Assembly (NCBI GenBank): GCA_023238725.1
Contig: CM041551.1
Span: 3,929,259 to 3,993,258, forward strand
Reading direction: 5' to 3'
Source of the DNA: Scortum barcoo
Lineage: Eukaryota > Chordata > Actinopteri > Centrarchiformes > Terapontidae
Length of the DNA stretch: 64,000 bases
The notes beneath the pieces were generated by a model. That model saw only the letters and a program-made list of their open reading frames with translations, searched no databases and was not told the DNA's origin. Positions within the stretch are counted from its first letter, which is position 1, and each line of letters opens with the position of its first letter. The position numbers and the translations under genes are program-made. Shown in pieces: positions 13,101 to 27,324 of this stretch.

Positions 13101-16100
13101 GTCTGACACTGTGACAAACAGCTGAGAAAAGTGACAGTGACACAGCCAGAACAACACTGACAATGTGTAACAGAAGACGGCCACAACATCACCGCTCAGC
13201 TTCCAATCCCGCAGAGCCGGATATCAGATCAGACCTCAGCCAATTAAATAACAGTGAACTAGGGCTCAAGTATATTTGGAGCAGATGGTAAAAATAAACC
13301 CATCGCTCAAGACATCATGATTAAATGATGCAGACAAGAGCCTCTGCACACATCTTGAGTTATCTTAAGTTATCACAAACACTGGAATATCAAAATTACA
13401 CTCTGTATTAGTGTTACTTTTAATAATGAATCAATAATTTACAAAAAAAAAAAGCTTTCATACACTAAAGGCGAGGTTAAAGTTAATATACGTTAACCAT
13501 AACATATATTTAAATGGTTGCGTGTTGAGCTTAGCGCCAAAACTTGAGTGGACATGAGTAATAATTAAAGGCAGGCCTTGTATCAATGGAAAAACTTGTG
13601 TACAATGTTTGGTGTGTGTGTGTTGCCCTGTTAGGCAGCACTCTATTTATGTCTGTGTGTCCTGACAGAGCGAGAGCAGGTGCAGCACAATGAACAACTG
13701 TAGGCCTCCCAGTCAGTCACTCACCACTGAATGAATCACACATGGAGGCGCTCAAGTGGCCCCAAAAATACAAATCTCACTTAGACTATTAATTTGCTCA
13801 ACTCACATATACACAGAAAAAAATGCACTTACATATATTTATCCAGTAAATCGCTTCAAGTGAAGAGATGGGAGCAAGTTCCACAATTTGACAGAAATAT
13901 CTGAACATGTGATGACATGCAGACACAAGGAGAGTGTGCTGTCATTTGTTGCTGAGCTGCTTCTGGGTCAAAATACAGAATTCAGCACGGATCTGAAAGT
14001 TTCATGAAAACCAGTTTAATGAACCAGACAGTAATCAAATAATTACCATGATCTAGAATGGAATTTTTTTTAAAGCACAAACTAAAAAAGTACATTTAAA
14101 CCACTTTTCCTAAACATAAGGAATCTCCCTGCACTGCCGTAAATCCTACAACCATCAAAATCATTAACCTCATGTTTGGCCACCAAAGTCATTCAACAAC
14201 TCTGATGGACAACTAATAGATCACAATCAATCACATCAAAGTCACATACCTTCTTGATTATCTTCTTAGACAGCCATTGAGTCTTTGAGTTGAAGTGTGT
14301 CAGGTAGGTACAGTAAGAAGTGTTTCCTGGTTTGTTCAGTCTGCTGGTTCCACAGTCCCTGAGAAGGTCAGAGCTCTGGAGGCTTGTGGGACAAGACTAC
14401 GGGGACATAAAGATAGACTGACAGGTCCATAGGCCCTGCCAGCCAACAGCCACCACCCCCACCCACTTTCTATCTACAGCCCTCCTTTGGGGGCGCATGT
14501 GTTGTGGCTAGATCCACAGCAGGCATGAACTCGAGAGGTGGGTGGACGGGTGATATATTTAGAACGGTGCTTTCCCACTCCATCAGCGCCAGGCCAGATC
14601 AATCCAATGATGAAAATGACAAATGGCGGTCAATCAAGCCGGGGGCAGTGGGAAGCCAAGATGAAGGAAGATAGCCTTAAGATCCTGTGATATTCAAAAG
14701 CTAGAAATGATGTAAATACACCCATAAAAAAACAACAGACTGTAATTATTAAATCTATCCAAATTCAACTGCTTCATCCATAACACACACTTCATACATG
14801 TACTGAAATTATGAGTCTATCATCAAAATGATTCTCAATTAAAAATATTAATAAAAACAATCCTACAATGACTTACTTGCTCGTTGCCTCACAAATGAAT
14901 CACAATCACAAATATGTCAGTAAATCAGACTACAAAAAACATAAATGACTTAAACAATATTCGGTATCAATGAGACATTGATGAAAGTTTACACTGAGTT
15001 GCTGCCCTGTATTAGACATGGCATAATATAGATTCATGCTATAATGATGTGTGTTTCACACATTGTAAATTTACCCAAAATATTGAAAGTGTACTACGGT
15101 GGTGTCGTATTGCACTTCTGGGCCAAGTTCCAGAAAGCTGGATCCTACATTTCCCATGATGCAACTCAACAGGCATCTTTAGTTCCACTTAATTTGTTGT
15201 TTCTAAGCTCAAACTGAAATTACCCTTATGACATCACTAGGGTTGTTTTATCAGACCTTTGAAAGCTCTCCCCTGAGCAACAGAGACACTATACAACTCT
15301 TGTCACAGACCGTATATAGCTCCACAGTAATGATTGAACATTTAAGTTGTACCTGGGGCCCTGATGTGTAATTTGCTTTTCACAGAAGGTGTCCCAAATT
15401 GAATCCAGAGTGCAAAACCCCTGACGTGAAGGTTTTGAAGCACTCTCCAATATTGACATCTGTCAGTCTCAGGCCTCTAATCAGTAGTCAGGCCAATAAT
15501 TCCTCCACTATACACAAACTAGCAATACACACATAAGGTACGTATGAATTGAAAACTGAAAGATCTTTCCATAAAACCTCATATGTGACACACAACATAA
15601 TAACTGAAATGACTCTGTTCCTTATCATGCAAAAGTAACAAAATCATACGGTCATGGTCCCATGATAGAAGAAGTGGTCAGCTGATGTGATCAGTCTTTT
15701 CTACAACTGAATGTCCAGAGAGATCTATTTCTGTTGTTCCTAATACCGTTAAAGAGGAACCAGTGACTGTAATCCAACAGTAAAAATAATTTAATGGTGT
15801 ACAAAACAGTTAGTAGTGATCTCAGGAAGATGGTACTACTGAGTTTATTTTGGAAGGTGGAAGTTCTGGAAGTTTCAATGTCGACAAGTTCGACATTTCT
15901 TTTGTTAAGTCTTCTCCATTTGAATTTGCTATGATCTGTTGGTTTGGCAACCTCTTGTCTGTAAAACGTAAACCTACTGGGAAAAACCAAACATGTGCAA
16001 TGTCAGTAATGTCAAATGATGTAAATTTAAATGCTCCTTGCCAATTGTATCGAGTCAGAACCATACAGAGAGATCACTTTACTGGTCTTCCAATAAATTG

Positions 16101-18230
16101 CACTCAGTTTACTTTAGTCCATCAGATGACATTTTAAACTACCTGTAATTTACTCTATTACCAGCAGGTGACTCGAAGCCCATGAGTCAAGGTCTACCAA
16201 CAGCAAGTAGCATCAAACATCAGCAGAGCCATCAGGATGTATCATAGCATAAAATGAAACACTCGCTTAGTCTGATTTGTGTCATGCAGGGTGTTATCAT
16301 TTTCCACAGAGGAGATCAAACAAGGGTATCAAAGTCCACAAGTGTTAAGTGACTTGAAGACACTTAAATAGTCAGTTCAATACACAGACAAACATCTAAT
16401 TCATCATGCTGATTACACGTTTGAGGTTCAAAAGCAGAGTGAAGGACAACACTGGACAGATGGAGAGGAAGGAAGGGAATCGAACACACACAAAGACCCA
16501 GAACAGAACAGGGCTCTGTGTCAGCTGGCCAATGAACAAAGTACACACTGGGCAAAGAAGAGGACACTGGGCCACTGCCAGTCAGAGGGGAAAGGGGGGC
16601 ACATAAAGGACAAGACAGAGATTTTTCAAATGTTTCTTTTGTGTGTGGAGAAGACTATTAAAACAAATGATCTACCAAATCATTAGAAATGGTGTGTCCT
16701 CACTGTGTATGAGGGCAAATACTGACTTCGTTTTGAGACATACAGCAAAGAGCACCATCTAGTGTTGACAGCCACGATGTTCAATCAGGCCTCCATTGCT
16801 TCTGGTCTGCTTCGTTGGATTTCAAGTGTAAACACCGCCTCCTTCAAAATATCACACCAACTGATTTGTTTATGACTGTGTGAAAAGGTAAATTCTAAAA
16901 CCGAGTCATGATTTTTTTCAGCTGATTCAGAGGGCAGGTCCGGGCACAGGGCCAGGCTTGGGGGGCTTCTTCAGCAGGGGCCTTTGTACTTTGAATGAGC
17001 TTTGAAGGCGACGGGGTTCAGCCACTCCAGAGCTAATTAGCGGTGAAGAAACATTAGTTCTGCCAAAGCCAGCAGAGAAATGTCGGCGCAAATGTGATTT
17101 CAATTTAGCCCCTTGTTAGGCAAGAGCTGAATGTTGATTGCTAACATGCCCTGACCACACTGAACTGTCAGCACAACAGAGAAAACTGAGGGCAAAAGAA
17201 CTCGCCTCCTGTTTTTCCATGAGCAGTTGCAGCTCGAGCAAAACAATGTCCTGGGTTGTAGGAAAACCGGAAATTTGTGTACTATTAAACCCGCTCCTCT
17301 CCCTCACTGTGTGGCTTTGATGAGGGTCAGCAAACTCACACTCAGCAGCTTTGGTTTAAAGGGATATTCTGTATAACACGCAGAGCCCTGACACTAGTGA
17401 ACGCAGACAGACCAGACCAGACTGGGACTGCTCAGCCCTGAAAGCATCCAGCAGCATGAGGCGCCATTCACACGGAGCACCGAACATGAACCACCAGCGC
17501 CAAATAAACACAGACACAATAAAAGTCTGTTTAAAGTGTTGTGAAAAGAAATAGCAGACGGGAAAAGAAGACAAGTACAGGTTGTAGAAAAAAAAACAAT
17601 TTGGTTGTTTAAAACAAATCTATTATGAACGTTATGTTTTACATCACAGGATCATATTTCAACAGCAAGCTTATGCTCTAAAGGTAGGCTTTCTGATGAA
17701 AATGTTTTAGGAAGAAGAAACTGTTAAAGAAAAAGGGTTGCTGTAGCTAAAAACAACTCAGAGCAGTGACAGTGAACAAAACCAGAAAACAACCATCTGA
17801 AACTCCATATAAAGCTCTGTAAAGCAGATTCCCTGTAGTTTTATCATTGTGTGTTATCCCTATTATATATTATAATGATATTTATACATTTTATATACTG
17901 TTATAGTAAAATAGCAACAGTAAATTGCTATATAAACTATTTGGTTGACCCTTCTTGCTTAGGCACCAAGAGAATGGGAAGTTCTGGTAGAATTAAATAC
18001 CTCTGATTTGTTTACAGAGCTACGAAACTGGTCTTGTAGATGAACTAAATTACTGAGAGCAGATCAGAAAACAAGGAGTCTTCAGGTAAAATACGATCAA
18101 ATATACTTAGAGAATTAGAAATATCTGTAAAAATATCTGTCTCTAAGCTCAGTACCTGCTGCTGTGCACTATTCACTATTTAATGAAACTGTTTTAGAAT
18201 ACTGTCCTACACTTATGACTACTATCCAGC
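10117..18230. other. noncoding stretch, no gene recognised
   Basis: No coding exon, RNA gene or intact mobile element could be supported. An open plus-strand frame at 15,850-16,137 (95 codons, overlapped by minus-strand frames) has no domain I recognise. A motif 'accatctagtg' at about 16,753 resembles short tails seen in old vertebrate interspersed repeats. Confidence 0.5.
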
Positions 18231-18234
18231 AAAG

Positions 18235-18345
18235 CTACAACAATTAGTCAATTAATCGATTAGTTAAACAACAAATTAATCATGTGTAACTATTTCAATA
18301 ATTAACTGCTGATGTCATTTTTCTGTGAAATATTTGACATATAAA
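18235..18345. repeat. degenerate dispersed repeat ('ttaatcgattag' type)
   Basis: The segment contains 'aattaatcgattagtt' followed by 'tttgacatataaaat'. This order of words matches, from memory, a common dispersed element of fish genomes that carries repeated 'gattaatcgatta' motifs. The copy is decayed and its ends cannot be placed exactly. Confidence 0.45.
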
Positions 18346-21300
18346 ATCCTTAAAATTCTTCCTTGTCGGTTAATCACATCTTGAGTAAAGTAGCAAAGAG
18401 CACCCAAAGGTAAAAACCTCACCTTGACTTTGTTGCTCTTTCACTCCCATTAGTGCCCCAACAAAATCAACTGTGCTGTCCCAGACTGCATGGTAAGCAT
18501 CCAGATGTGCCAGTGGTTTAGATCAAAGCCTCTTCCCCTTACTAAACACTGCACACACTCCTATTTCCATGTCCAATGCAGTGCACACTGCGCCCACACA
18601 CAAGACAAGGCCTCAGGGGAAAGTTTACCCATGAGCACCTTTCAGTGCAGCACAACACCAAAAATTTCCAGGTGTCACTCTGCAGCCACAAATAGACGGC
18701 GCAAGAGCAGATAAGAGCTCCAGAGAGGGCAGATAAAGCAGTTAGTGGGTGAAAGACAGAAGGGAAAAGAAATTGGGAGTATAAGAGGGCACAAGTGAGA
18801 TAAAAGCACAGCACCAGACACCAGGAAAGTGAACTGAGAGCAAGATAAGGTTATATTTTATTAAAACAGAGGCATATCGCAAGCAGCTTGTCTTGACGGC
18901 ACCCATCGATGGCAGCACCAGGGGACGGGTGGAGGGTACAGAGGGGCTGGAGCTATCAGCCCATCCTATCTTCTCTCCCCATTTCACCTCTGCCATCCTA
19001 CACTGCCATAACCTACATGTCTACTCAACAGCAGGAAATGTGCTGTTACACAAACCAGACCTCCGTTTCCACCGAAGCCTGCCACCCAGGCTCCCGGCAG
19101 ATAAATAGGCTTTCAAAGCACATTAATGAGCGGATACATCCACCGCGGAGAGCAATGGGAGCAATCATACAGCTGAAGTAAGACAAAAATGGGGAAAACA
19201 GAGGTAGAGCTGGAGAGATTAGATGATGGATGAAAGAGGGACTGTACCTTTCATGGCTCCTGCGTTTCCGGTCGTAATTTGCAGAATTGATTATCTCTGG
19301 TAAACGTCAGTGTCCACAGCCAGAACACTTGAGATTCAGCAGGAGGGAGGAAAGAGATAGCAAGGACATAGTAGAGAAGAAGAGGACAGAGAAACAAGTG
19401 AGACTGCCAGAGGGTAGTAATGGAAGGACTAGGAGTCACATGACCAGACTGGAGGCTCACCAGTGACCACGGCCCACGAAACCACAGGGTGGGTTTGGCG
19501 GTGACACGACCGCTAGCCTGTTTAGGCAGCAACAGGCGCAGTCAGCCTGGCATCTGGGAGCGGGTCACCGGGATTGCAGCCAACGATTTATCACTGAGAG
19601 GGTACACCTGGAGCGTGTCTAACAGCACTAACGGACATTATGACAGTGATGAATAGAAATGGGAATTCGCTCTAATGAGCTCAAACGAGGACGACGGGGT
19701 GGGAGGGGGCTGGGACGAGTCACCCAGCAGAGATAGGGAAGGGAGGAATTCCTTTTGATTCTTTCCAGCGGCCCTGATGAGTCGAGCAGAGGGACATTAA
19801 AGCAGAATAAGCAACAGCTCGGAGGCAGTGGGAACAACTTAACCACATGGCCGAAGACCAACGGTCGTAACTGACAAACACAGGCACGTCAGTCCAGGTC
19901 CTGCATGAGACGAATCGGTGTTCTGCATCACTCCCTCTGACAGTTTGAGAGGTAGTTTTCCTCCAGGTCAGAGGTTAGATAGACTGAACTGGTGCTGGGT
20001 TGTATATCAGGCTTCAAGGCTGACTAAAGGCAACTCAGTAAAGTAAAGTTACCTGAATGTTTTTGCTGGAAACAGCTGTATGCTACTGAGTCTGCTGAGA
20101 AACAAACTTCTGTGGTGATAGGAACTGTAATAACCAACCACTTTTGCATTACACATAGCTGTTTGTTCCATTGTTAATACAACAAATATTGATTAGTGCA
20201 GCTTTAAAGACCTAAAAATCAAACTTTACTTTAGACGTGATAGAAAGTCTTCTATTATTTCCAGCACTGTCAGTCTCACGCTGTATGTTATACTGTAGAA
20301 CTGCTTAGATATTTCATAAAATGCAGGTAAAACTGATCAGAAACAATAAACAGTGCAACATATTTCCACTTTTTCTTCTGGTGTAGACCGGAAGTTACAA
20401 AAAAAAGAAAAAAAAAAACAGGAAGAGTTGGAGGACTTTCTTGAAATACATACAGAAAGTCCTGTGTAGTGGAACAGGACAAAGGTGATAAGCTCACATC
20501 TCCTAATTAAATGAGAAATACGGAGTTGCAGTTGTAACATACAAAATTAGTTCCACACTATTCACAGCATCATTTCAGATACCTGATTTCAATGTTTGAG
20601 TTTAAACTAAGCTTGCTGATGGTCCTAAGTGGAGAGAGGCCTAAGGTAAGCTTTTCAGGAAAAGAGAGAGAGAACCAGCAAAAAAAGGCCAAATATATAT
20701 TTTTAAAACATTATATGATTACATACAATAAAGGGGTGTGTATGTTATACAATATTGTTGGCAACTGCAGGCAGCAGATGGTCTTTATCAATTCTTTTGC
20801 TGATTTATATTATCATGCTACACCTGACCCAGGGTCAGTGTCAGAGTCCCTCAGATTAATCATATAAATAATATAATAGTAAGATAAACTTGTATAGGTG
20901 AGAAGTATCAGCAGCTCTGTGACTGCGCAACAAGGTTATTTCTCGTGCACGTGGTGGGAGTGTGTGGCTGTGGGCGTACACGTGCACACACACGTCCACG
21001 CAGCCCCACCATCCCAGGCATTCTGTACGAATGCTTTCCTATAAAAGGCAAGCTCTCGGCTCCAAGCATGGCATCGGACCAGGGACAATGATGAGCGGCA
21101 CCAGGTGTAGGTGTGTGGTCATGTAAGTCTGTCAACCCAACACAGTTACTCGGTGAGACACCTCGCGATGACTCATATTTAACTCATCACCTGCCTCTGA
21201 TCGGCGCTAACTGGCTAGACATGAGGAGGGGGGCGAACAGCACCTGGTACCACCTGATAACATCCAAACACCGTGACCTCACACGCTGGGTCTGTTATGT

Positions 21301-23352
21301 GAATCAGCCATGGGTTAATCAGTGTGTTGCAGATATTTTTATTGGATGATTTAACTGATGTGGAACGGCAGATGGGTGGGATTTCCCCTCCCAGCACATA
21401 CTGACATCAGGCTGTCAATCACATCTGACTAAGTAACCTGAATCTCAAACATTTGGACTGAAACAACTGCCACAACCTATTTGCAACCTCTCTTTGACTC
21501 AGTCCTGCCGTCACTGGGAGTATCCTGTTTCAGCGTGACTCATGTGTATCTCACTCTAAGAGCTTCATCGGCAGCCGAGAATGACTCTTTCACTAACATA
21601 TACAAGGCTGGATGGAGGCAAAAAAATTCACACGTCAGTGTTAGATTGATGGGTAAATGGCAAAAATTGTTAGGTTACTGGAATGTACAGTAGACACACA
21701 GCACACATATGATCCTGATTTACAGAGGGGACAGAGTGGGTGGATTCAGTGATGGAGTGTTTATTTATGCTGGAGGTGTGTGAGTGTATGTATAGAGTCT
21801 AGAGGAGCTCAGGGGGCTGAGGAGTAAATTGGTCAAACAGCAAAAACCTGTAAGCAGATGTTACTCTGCTCAAATGTGCATAAAGTTGGGCCTTAACAAC
21901 TCTTCTTTATTCAACTCTCTTATTTTTCTATCTTATTTTTGTACTTTTGTTCAATATTTTAATTAACAATTAATAAAAAAGTAATTGGTTATCATAGTAT
22001 TGTACTCACTAACTGAGACAAACATCTAGTGACGAATTAAAAAAAAAAAAAAATTTATTTTACATTTGTGTACATTTACATAAAATCATTATGACTGAAT
22101 TGTTTACAGTGTTTCAATGTTGTATATCTAATGTACTTAAAATGACATTTAGTTTTATTGCAACATAGTTTTGTTTACTGCCTTATCTTTGACTGGTCTC
22201 AAGCAAATCTTTACAAGAATAGCAGCTGTTAATCAATGCATAAACATTTATCACAAATAATGTTTGTAAAAAAAAGCAGAGTTTGGTCGTTTTTTTCAGC
22301 CTTGATTGGTGTCTCCAGCTCTTCCTGTCAAACACATACTACACAACCCAAACAACCACTACCAGTCAGAGTCAGGGCAGCCTGGATGTAGCCTGTGAGG
22401 CAAAACCCAGGACTTGTATAATAACTGAAGGCAACCCGGATGAGAATGTGAACTTTTTTAAAATCAACTCGGAGCTTTGCTGGTGGCTAGACAGTAAAAG
22501 TATACAGTTTACAGAGGTTTTGGTGCTTACATCAAGTGAAACTGTAAAAGTGGAGGGGACAAAAATAGGACTGGCAGATGAAATGACACCCTTGCTGAGA
22601 TCTGGATTATATCAGCTTTGCTAAAAAATTGCCCACAGCCCTCGGTTTACAAGAAAACTATGTGCACACAGCTACAGAAAGTATGGTTGTGGAAAAAAAA
22701 AATCACTAAATAACAATATGACCAGAAAAGAACACTTTAACTTAAATCATGTGTTGCAGAATCATCCAGTATGAACACAGGGATACTTTTCCTATAGATA
22801 CTCAGCTGAGCACCAAATATATGAAGAGTTCTGATGAGGAATCAGGTGTAGAGGATATAAGAGTCAGAGACGGAGAGATAAACATGCTGGTGAGGAGATC
22901 AAGGTCCATCAGGGTCTCTGCTAAAGCATTCACTGCACTCTGCCACTCATTCACCAGCACAATTAGCCACTCAAGCCTCTATATGTGTATGTGTACTTGG
23001 CAACACACTGCCTATTGTGTCAACACAGCAGCTGCTGAGGTCTAATCTGTTTAGCATCTAGAAACAGTGGAAAGTTTGCCCATCAGTGCCAGTGAGGGCC
23101 TTGGATTATTAACATTAGAAGACCATGTTATCCGTGTGAACTGTCCACATCACTGCTTCTGTTGTGGATCAGAACGCACAAATTAGTCATGGTGGAGTTT
23201 CACTTTTTTTTTTTCAATATTCCAACACCAAACCTGGGACAACCCCGTCCACAATGCCAGCAGCAGGATGAGATAACGGACTATAAATTTTAACTGGCTA
23301 ATGGGATTTACATGACCCAGGTATCCATGTAGACAGGAAGGAATGTCAGCTC

Positions 23353-23356
<4 letters not shown>
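18346..23356. other. noncoding stretch, no gene recognised
   Basis: AT-rich sequence with homopolymer A runs (near 20,400 and 22,037). The plus-strand frame at 22,283-22,624 (113 codons) lacks any recognised motif and I treat it as chance. Confidence 0.5.

Positions 23357-23421
<65 letters not shown>
23357..23421. repeat. (GT)n microsatellite
   Basis: About 32 uninterrupted GT repeats, able to form Z-DNA; among the longest dinucleotide tracts in the window. Confidence 0.97.
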
Positions 23422-23422
<1 letters not shown>

Positions 23423-23970
23423 ACATACCATCCTCTCCTCAGCCTAACCAAGAAAAAAGAGAAGAAACTGACAGAGTAGACCAGACAATGGCCAACAATA
23501 AAACACAAACAGGCTGCTGGGCCCAGTCCAGTTCCTCTAGCTTGTTAAAGACTACCAAACCTTTAACAAACAGGGAGAGAAATATGGAGGTCTGGAGAGA
23601 TTCCTCTCCTCTGACAACTCAGCTCCCCACAAGGAGGAACTAGAGACAACAGACAGGGACCTTACAGGTATATGCTGATATACGGCCACTATGCTGAGAT
23701 ATCAGTCCATCACTAAAAAACAACATTTGGTCAGAACATTGATCTAAATTCATGTCAGTGCATTAAGTCAGAGCTGAGCGTTCAATAGTTTAGCTTAGCA
23801 TAAAGACTGAAAGCAGAAGGAAATAGATAATATGACTTTGTTCAAAGCTTTGTGATTTTACTGAAAGTTACATGATTGGACCAGCTCTCAGTCACATCTT
23901 GGTTTTTACATGAATGTATAACTGGATAACCTACAGTATGTCTGTTGGTGTACGTAGCTCTCATCTTAAC

Positions 23971-24345
23971 TAGTGGTGGAAAAGTCTGAAAATATAAACC
24001 ACACTTACTCAGATACTGTACTTTTAAATGTTGGGATATTACTTTTACGCGTCTACATTTCAGGAGGAAATATTGTACAGTTTCCTTATCTACATTTATC
24101 TTATAGTTACAGCTACCTTTCAAAATAAGATAAAAAAATGAAATATAATAAAATAAACACACTTATACACTTATAAGGCCAAAAAATATAAAATAATTCT
24201 ATTTATAGTTGCCAGTCACCGATGCCATTTTTCTGCAGGACCAGTATTTTTATATTTTTACTTTAAATACATTTTGCAATATTCTGTAAATGTACTTTAG
24301 GAGTAATTTAAATGTATAAAGGATTTGAGTATTTCTTTCTCACTG
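23971..24345. repeat. degenerate dispersed element ('agtggtggaaaagt' type)
   Basis: The block begins with 'agtggtggaaaagtctga' and continues with words such as 'ctcagatactgtacttt', then near its right end has 'ttgagtatttctttct'. This order resembles a short inverted-repeat DNA element that is very common in percomorph fish. The copy is diverged, and the right inverted repeat is only partly recognisable. Assignment is from memory of the repeat's consensus. Confidence 0.4.
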
Positions 24346-27228
24346 TGATGAACACAAAGATGTGAGAGTGGTATCAAGCTTCTTACCAAGGGCTCACCAA
24401 ACTGGTCACCATGCTGTTTATTTAAACACCACAAAATGGTATTTTGAGCCTCGTACTTCCATAATCAAACCCAAAGTGCTGCAAAATACAGTGATCCAGT
24501 CTCTGGCAGCCGTATATTAAATGTTATGTGTTACTTTTTGTGTAAGCACGATAAAACTACAAAATGATGTCTGGATAGGGAATTTCTGGCTATTTTACAA
24601 AACACTAAATGTGGAATTTATGTGGATAAAACTCTTAAAAAAGACTTTATGATCTGAGGTTTCTTTATAGCGTAAAATTATACGACCCCTACTAGAAATA
24701 CTAAAACTAGAATGGAGCCATAGCTTTAAGTAAACATTTGTAAAAGTAATATGACCAAAACCACGCTAAAAACTGGAAGTGAAATAACAACTAATGTAAA
24801 ATTAAAAACTATAATATCTAGAAACACTAAAGGCACGCACACACAAACTAAAGAAGCGGTTACCATGGTGGCGAGTATAACGTTTGGCATTGTCTGCACA
24901 GGCAGGGCCTGTTGTTGATTCAGCTACACATGATGTGGTGGTTACCACTGACTGGTGGACATGAACCAGCAAAACACACAGAGGCTGTGTAAAGGTCAAC
25001 TCATGTCTGGCTGACCCAAGGAAAGGAAAAGACTCATATCCCGACCTTCCTATTGTGATCAATGGGCCGTGCTGCTCAGTACAGAATGTCCTCTTGGCCG
25101 CAGGTTATGTGTCTCTGTTCCATGAAACATTCAGAAACTCTATCAGAAGAATCGGTTTTTATGAGAGGAACAAATGCTCTGATGTACTTACAAGATGACC
25201 ATTGAGACAGAAGAGTTCAACTTTCTTCCTCCCGTGTTCGGGCCCCTGAACGCCACCTGGTAATGAAAACGAATTGATGTAGTAGTACTGTATGTAACAA
25301 TTTACATGTATTAATTGTTTTTTATTGCCAGTGTGTGAACAGATTGTAACATAACTTTAAAAAATTTGATCTTTTCTAACTTTCTCGGTTGCCTATAAAA
25401 GCTGATTTCGATGTAGAGGAATTGCAGATAAAATGTTATGCACACTCCTGAGTGACTTTATCCTCTTCGGCTTCACTACAGCACCATCCTTTTCATCCAT
25501 TTATTGCGATTCTCCAGAACTCCAACACAAACTCCATGAATCCACACAAAAAAAAAAAAAGTTTTGAGATCAAAATGAGATGAGATGTGACGCAGGTTCA
25601 TCAACTCTGACCTGCTGACGCTGCCAAACATCTCGATAAAAGCTACACAAACAGCAGTCTGGATGCTGGCTATTAATTAGCAACCTTAATTAATAACAAG
25701 CATTTTCTGATTCTTACATCTTGCACCTTTAAGTCACAACAGTGTGTTGGGGGTTTCAACTTCATACAAAATGTCTGACAGAGTGTCCTTTCCACTAGTT
25801 ACTGGGAAAAATGAACATACAGGACAGAGTATATCAAAATTCGGTCCACTGGTGAAATGACAAATGAAAAGGTGTTGGGCAACGAGCTGCATACATCCCA
25901 TTATTGTTCATTAAATATCTGAAAATATCTTGTTATTCTGCAGAACATAAATTGCTGGACTGGATGGTCACCACATTCCAATTAGTTCAACAACTACTCC
26001 TAATTATTTTCACATAAAAACCCATGAATATGAATGAGTGAACAAACGGTTACAAAAAGCTATTCACATTTTAAATGTCTGTCAATTACTGACAACACCG
26101 CATTGTCTCTGTGACCTATATCAGATCCCCACGTATGTAAGGCCTGTGAGCCCCGCGGCCCCCGCAGCCCTGCTGCAATAAAGTTGTGACTTGCATGCAG
26201 CTCAGGAATTATGGGGTGTGGTGTGTTTTTATTGTGGCTTCAGAGGGACCTCTGCAAAATCTGAGAAATGTTCTCAAGTAATGTCAGTTTAGTCAGCATC
26301 ATTTACGTGAAGACCAAAAAACTTGTTCTTTAACCGTTCATTGTGATTAACGGCTGGTTCAGGATTGGGGGGGAGGGGGCTTTCTGACTCATGCAAAATG
26401 TCAAAGCCAACTGATGAGATCACCAACAATTAATTAGAATTTTATCCATATTGCCAGCAATTAGGAATGGCATTTAAGTGGCAACAAACAAGAATTTCTA
26501 CTCTCACATAGCACATAATTAATATGATCTGTTCACGTCAGTTGATACCAGCAGTGAGTCAGTGATTACTTCACCAAATGTTGACATGTCCGGATTTCCA
26601 ATGCCTTTATTAAACACTTCAAAGAAGAGAAACCAACAAGACTGAGAGATAAAGTGGAAGCCTCATAAGAAAGAGCCTGCCTCAGATTCAGGTTCAGACT
26701 GTTGATTTTACATGGTCCAAACCTGAGCCTCACAGATGCTCTTAAAATAGCAATTTGGGAGATCTTTATGTGCAGAGAAGGGAACTCCAGGGAAATGCTA
26801 GAACACAATATGGGTGCAGATGCACAAAGTTATGCAGCCACTAAAAAGCTTGCTATTGCAGGCTAGTGGGCCTTACATCTTAATGTTTTCTCACTGATGT
26901 ATAAGGTGCAAAAGAATCAACAGATTCGGTGAAGACATTCAAGGAATCTTTTGTTTTTCAAAAATACAAATCAACTCTTGCCCACAGAGTCTTTTATTTA
27001 TGAGTTTTCTTGAGATTGATTTACTGGCGGAGAACAAAAGAGGTGGGGTTGTTCTGAGGATTATAGAACTATAAATCATTCCTGCTTTGCATGTTTTCCC
27101 TTAGATGTCATGGCAACCAAGCCCACCCAAACCATACTTCCAACATACGTCAGCTAATCAGCAAACACCAATACACACAAACCACACAACGCACACAGAG
27201 ACTACACTACAGGTGGGAACTCGTTTCA
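24346..27228. other. noncoding stretch, no gene recognised
   Basis: AT-rich, with an A run near 25,548. No exon, RNA gene or transposon end was identified. Confidence 0.5.
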
Positions 27229-27324
27229 TCACCAGCACTGAGCCGCGTCTCCCAGCAGGAGACACTGAGCATCTGCATCCAATAGCTCCTCTGCCTCCCC
27301 CTCCTCATCCTCCTCTGAGGGGGT
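27229..27324 (-). CDS. candidate terminal coding exon, acidic C-terminus
   Basis: I do not recognise the gene. On the minus strand a pyrimidine-rich tract ends in CAG (bases 27,325-27,326 on the plus strand), followed by 31 sense codons in phase 0 and a TGA at 27,229-27,231. The peptide is acidic at first (starts TPSEEDEEGEAEELL) and ends GDAAQCW. The same frame is closed by a stop a few codons upstream of the acceptor, as expected for an exon edge. Against it: low-complexity acidic peptides arise easily by chance from GAG-rich DNA, and no partner exon was found nearby. Confidence 0.3.
   Translation of the reverse strand, partial: TPSEEDEEGEAEELLDADAQCLLLGDAAQCW

Noticed and set aside
23183..23643. 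Frames of THTHTH or VCVCVC around the GT tract
   Set aside because: They are microsatellite translation artefacts.
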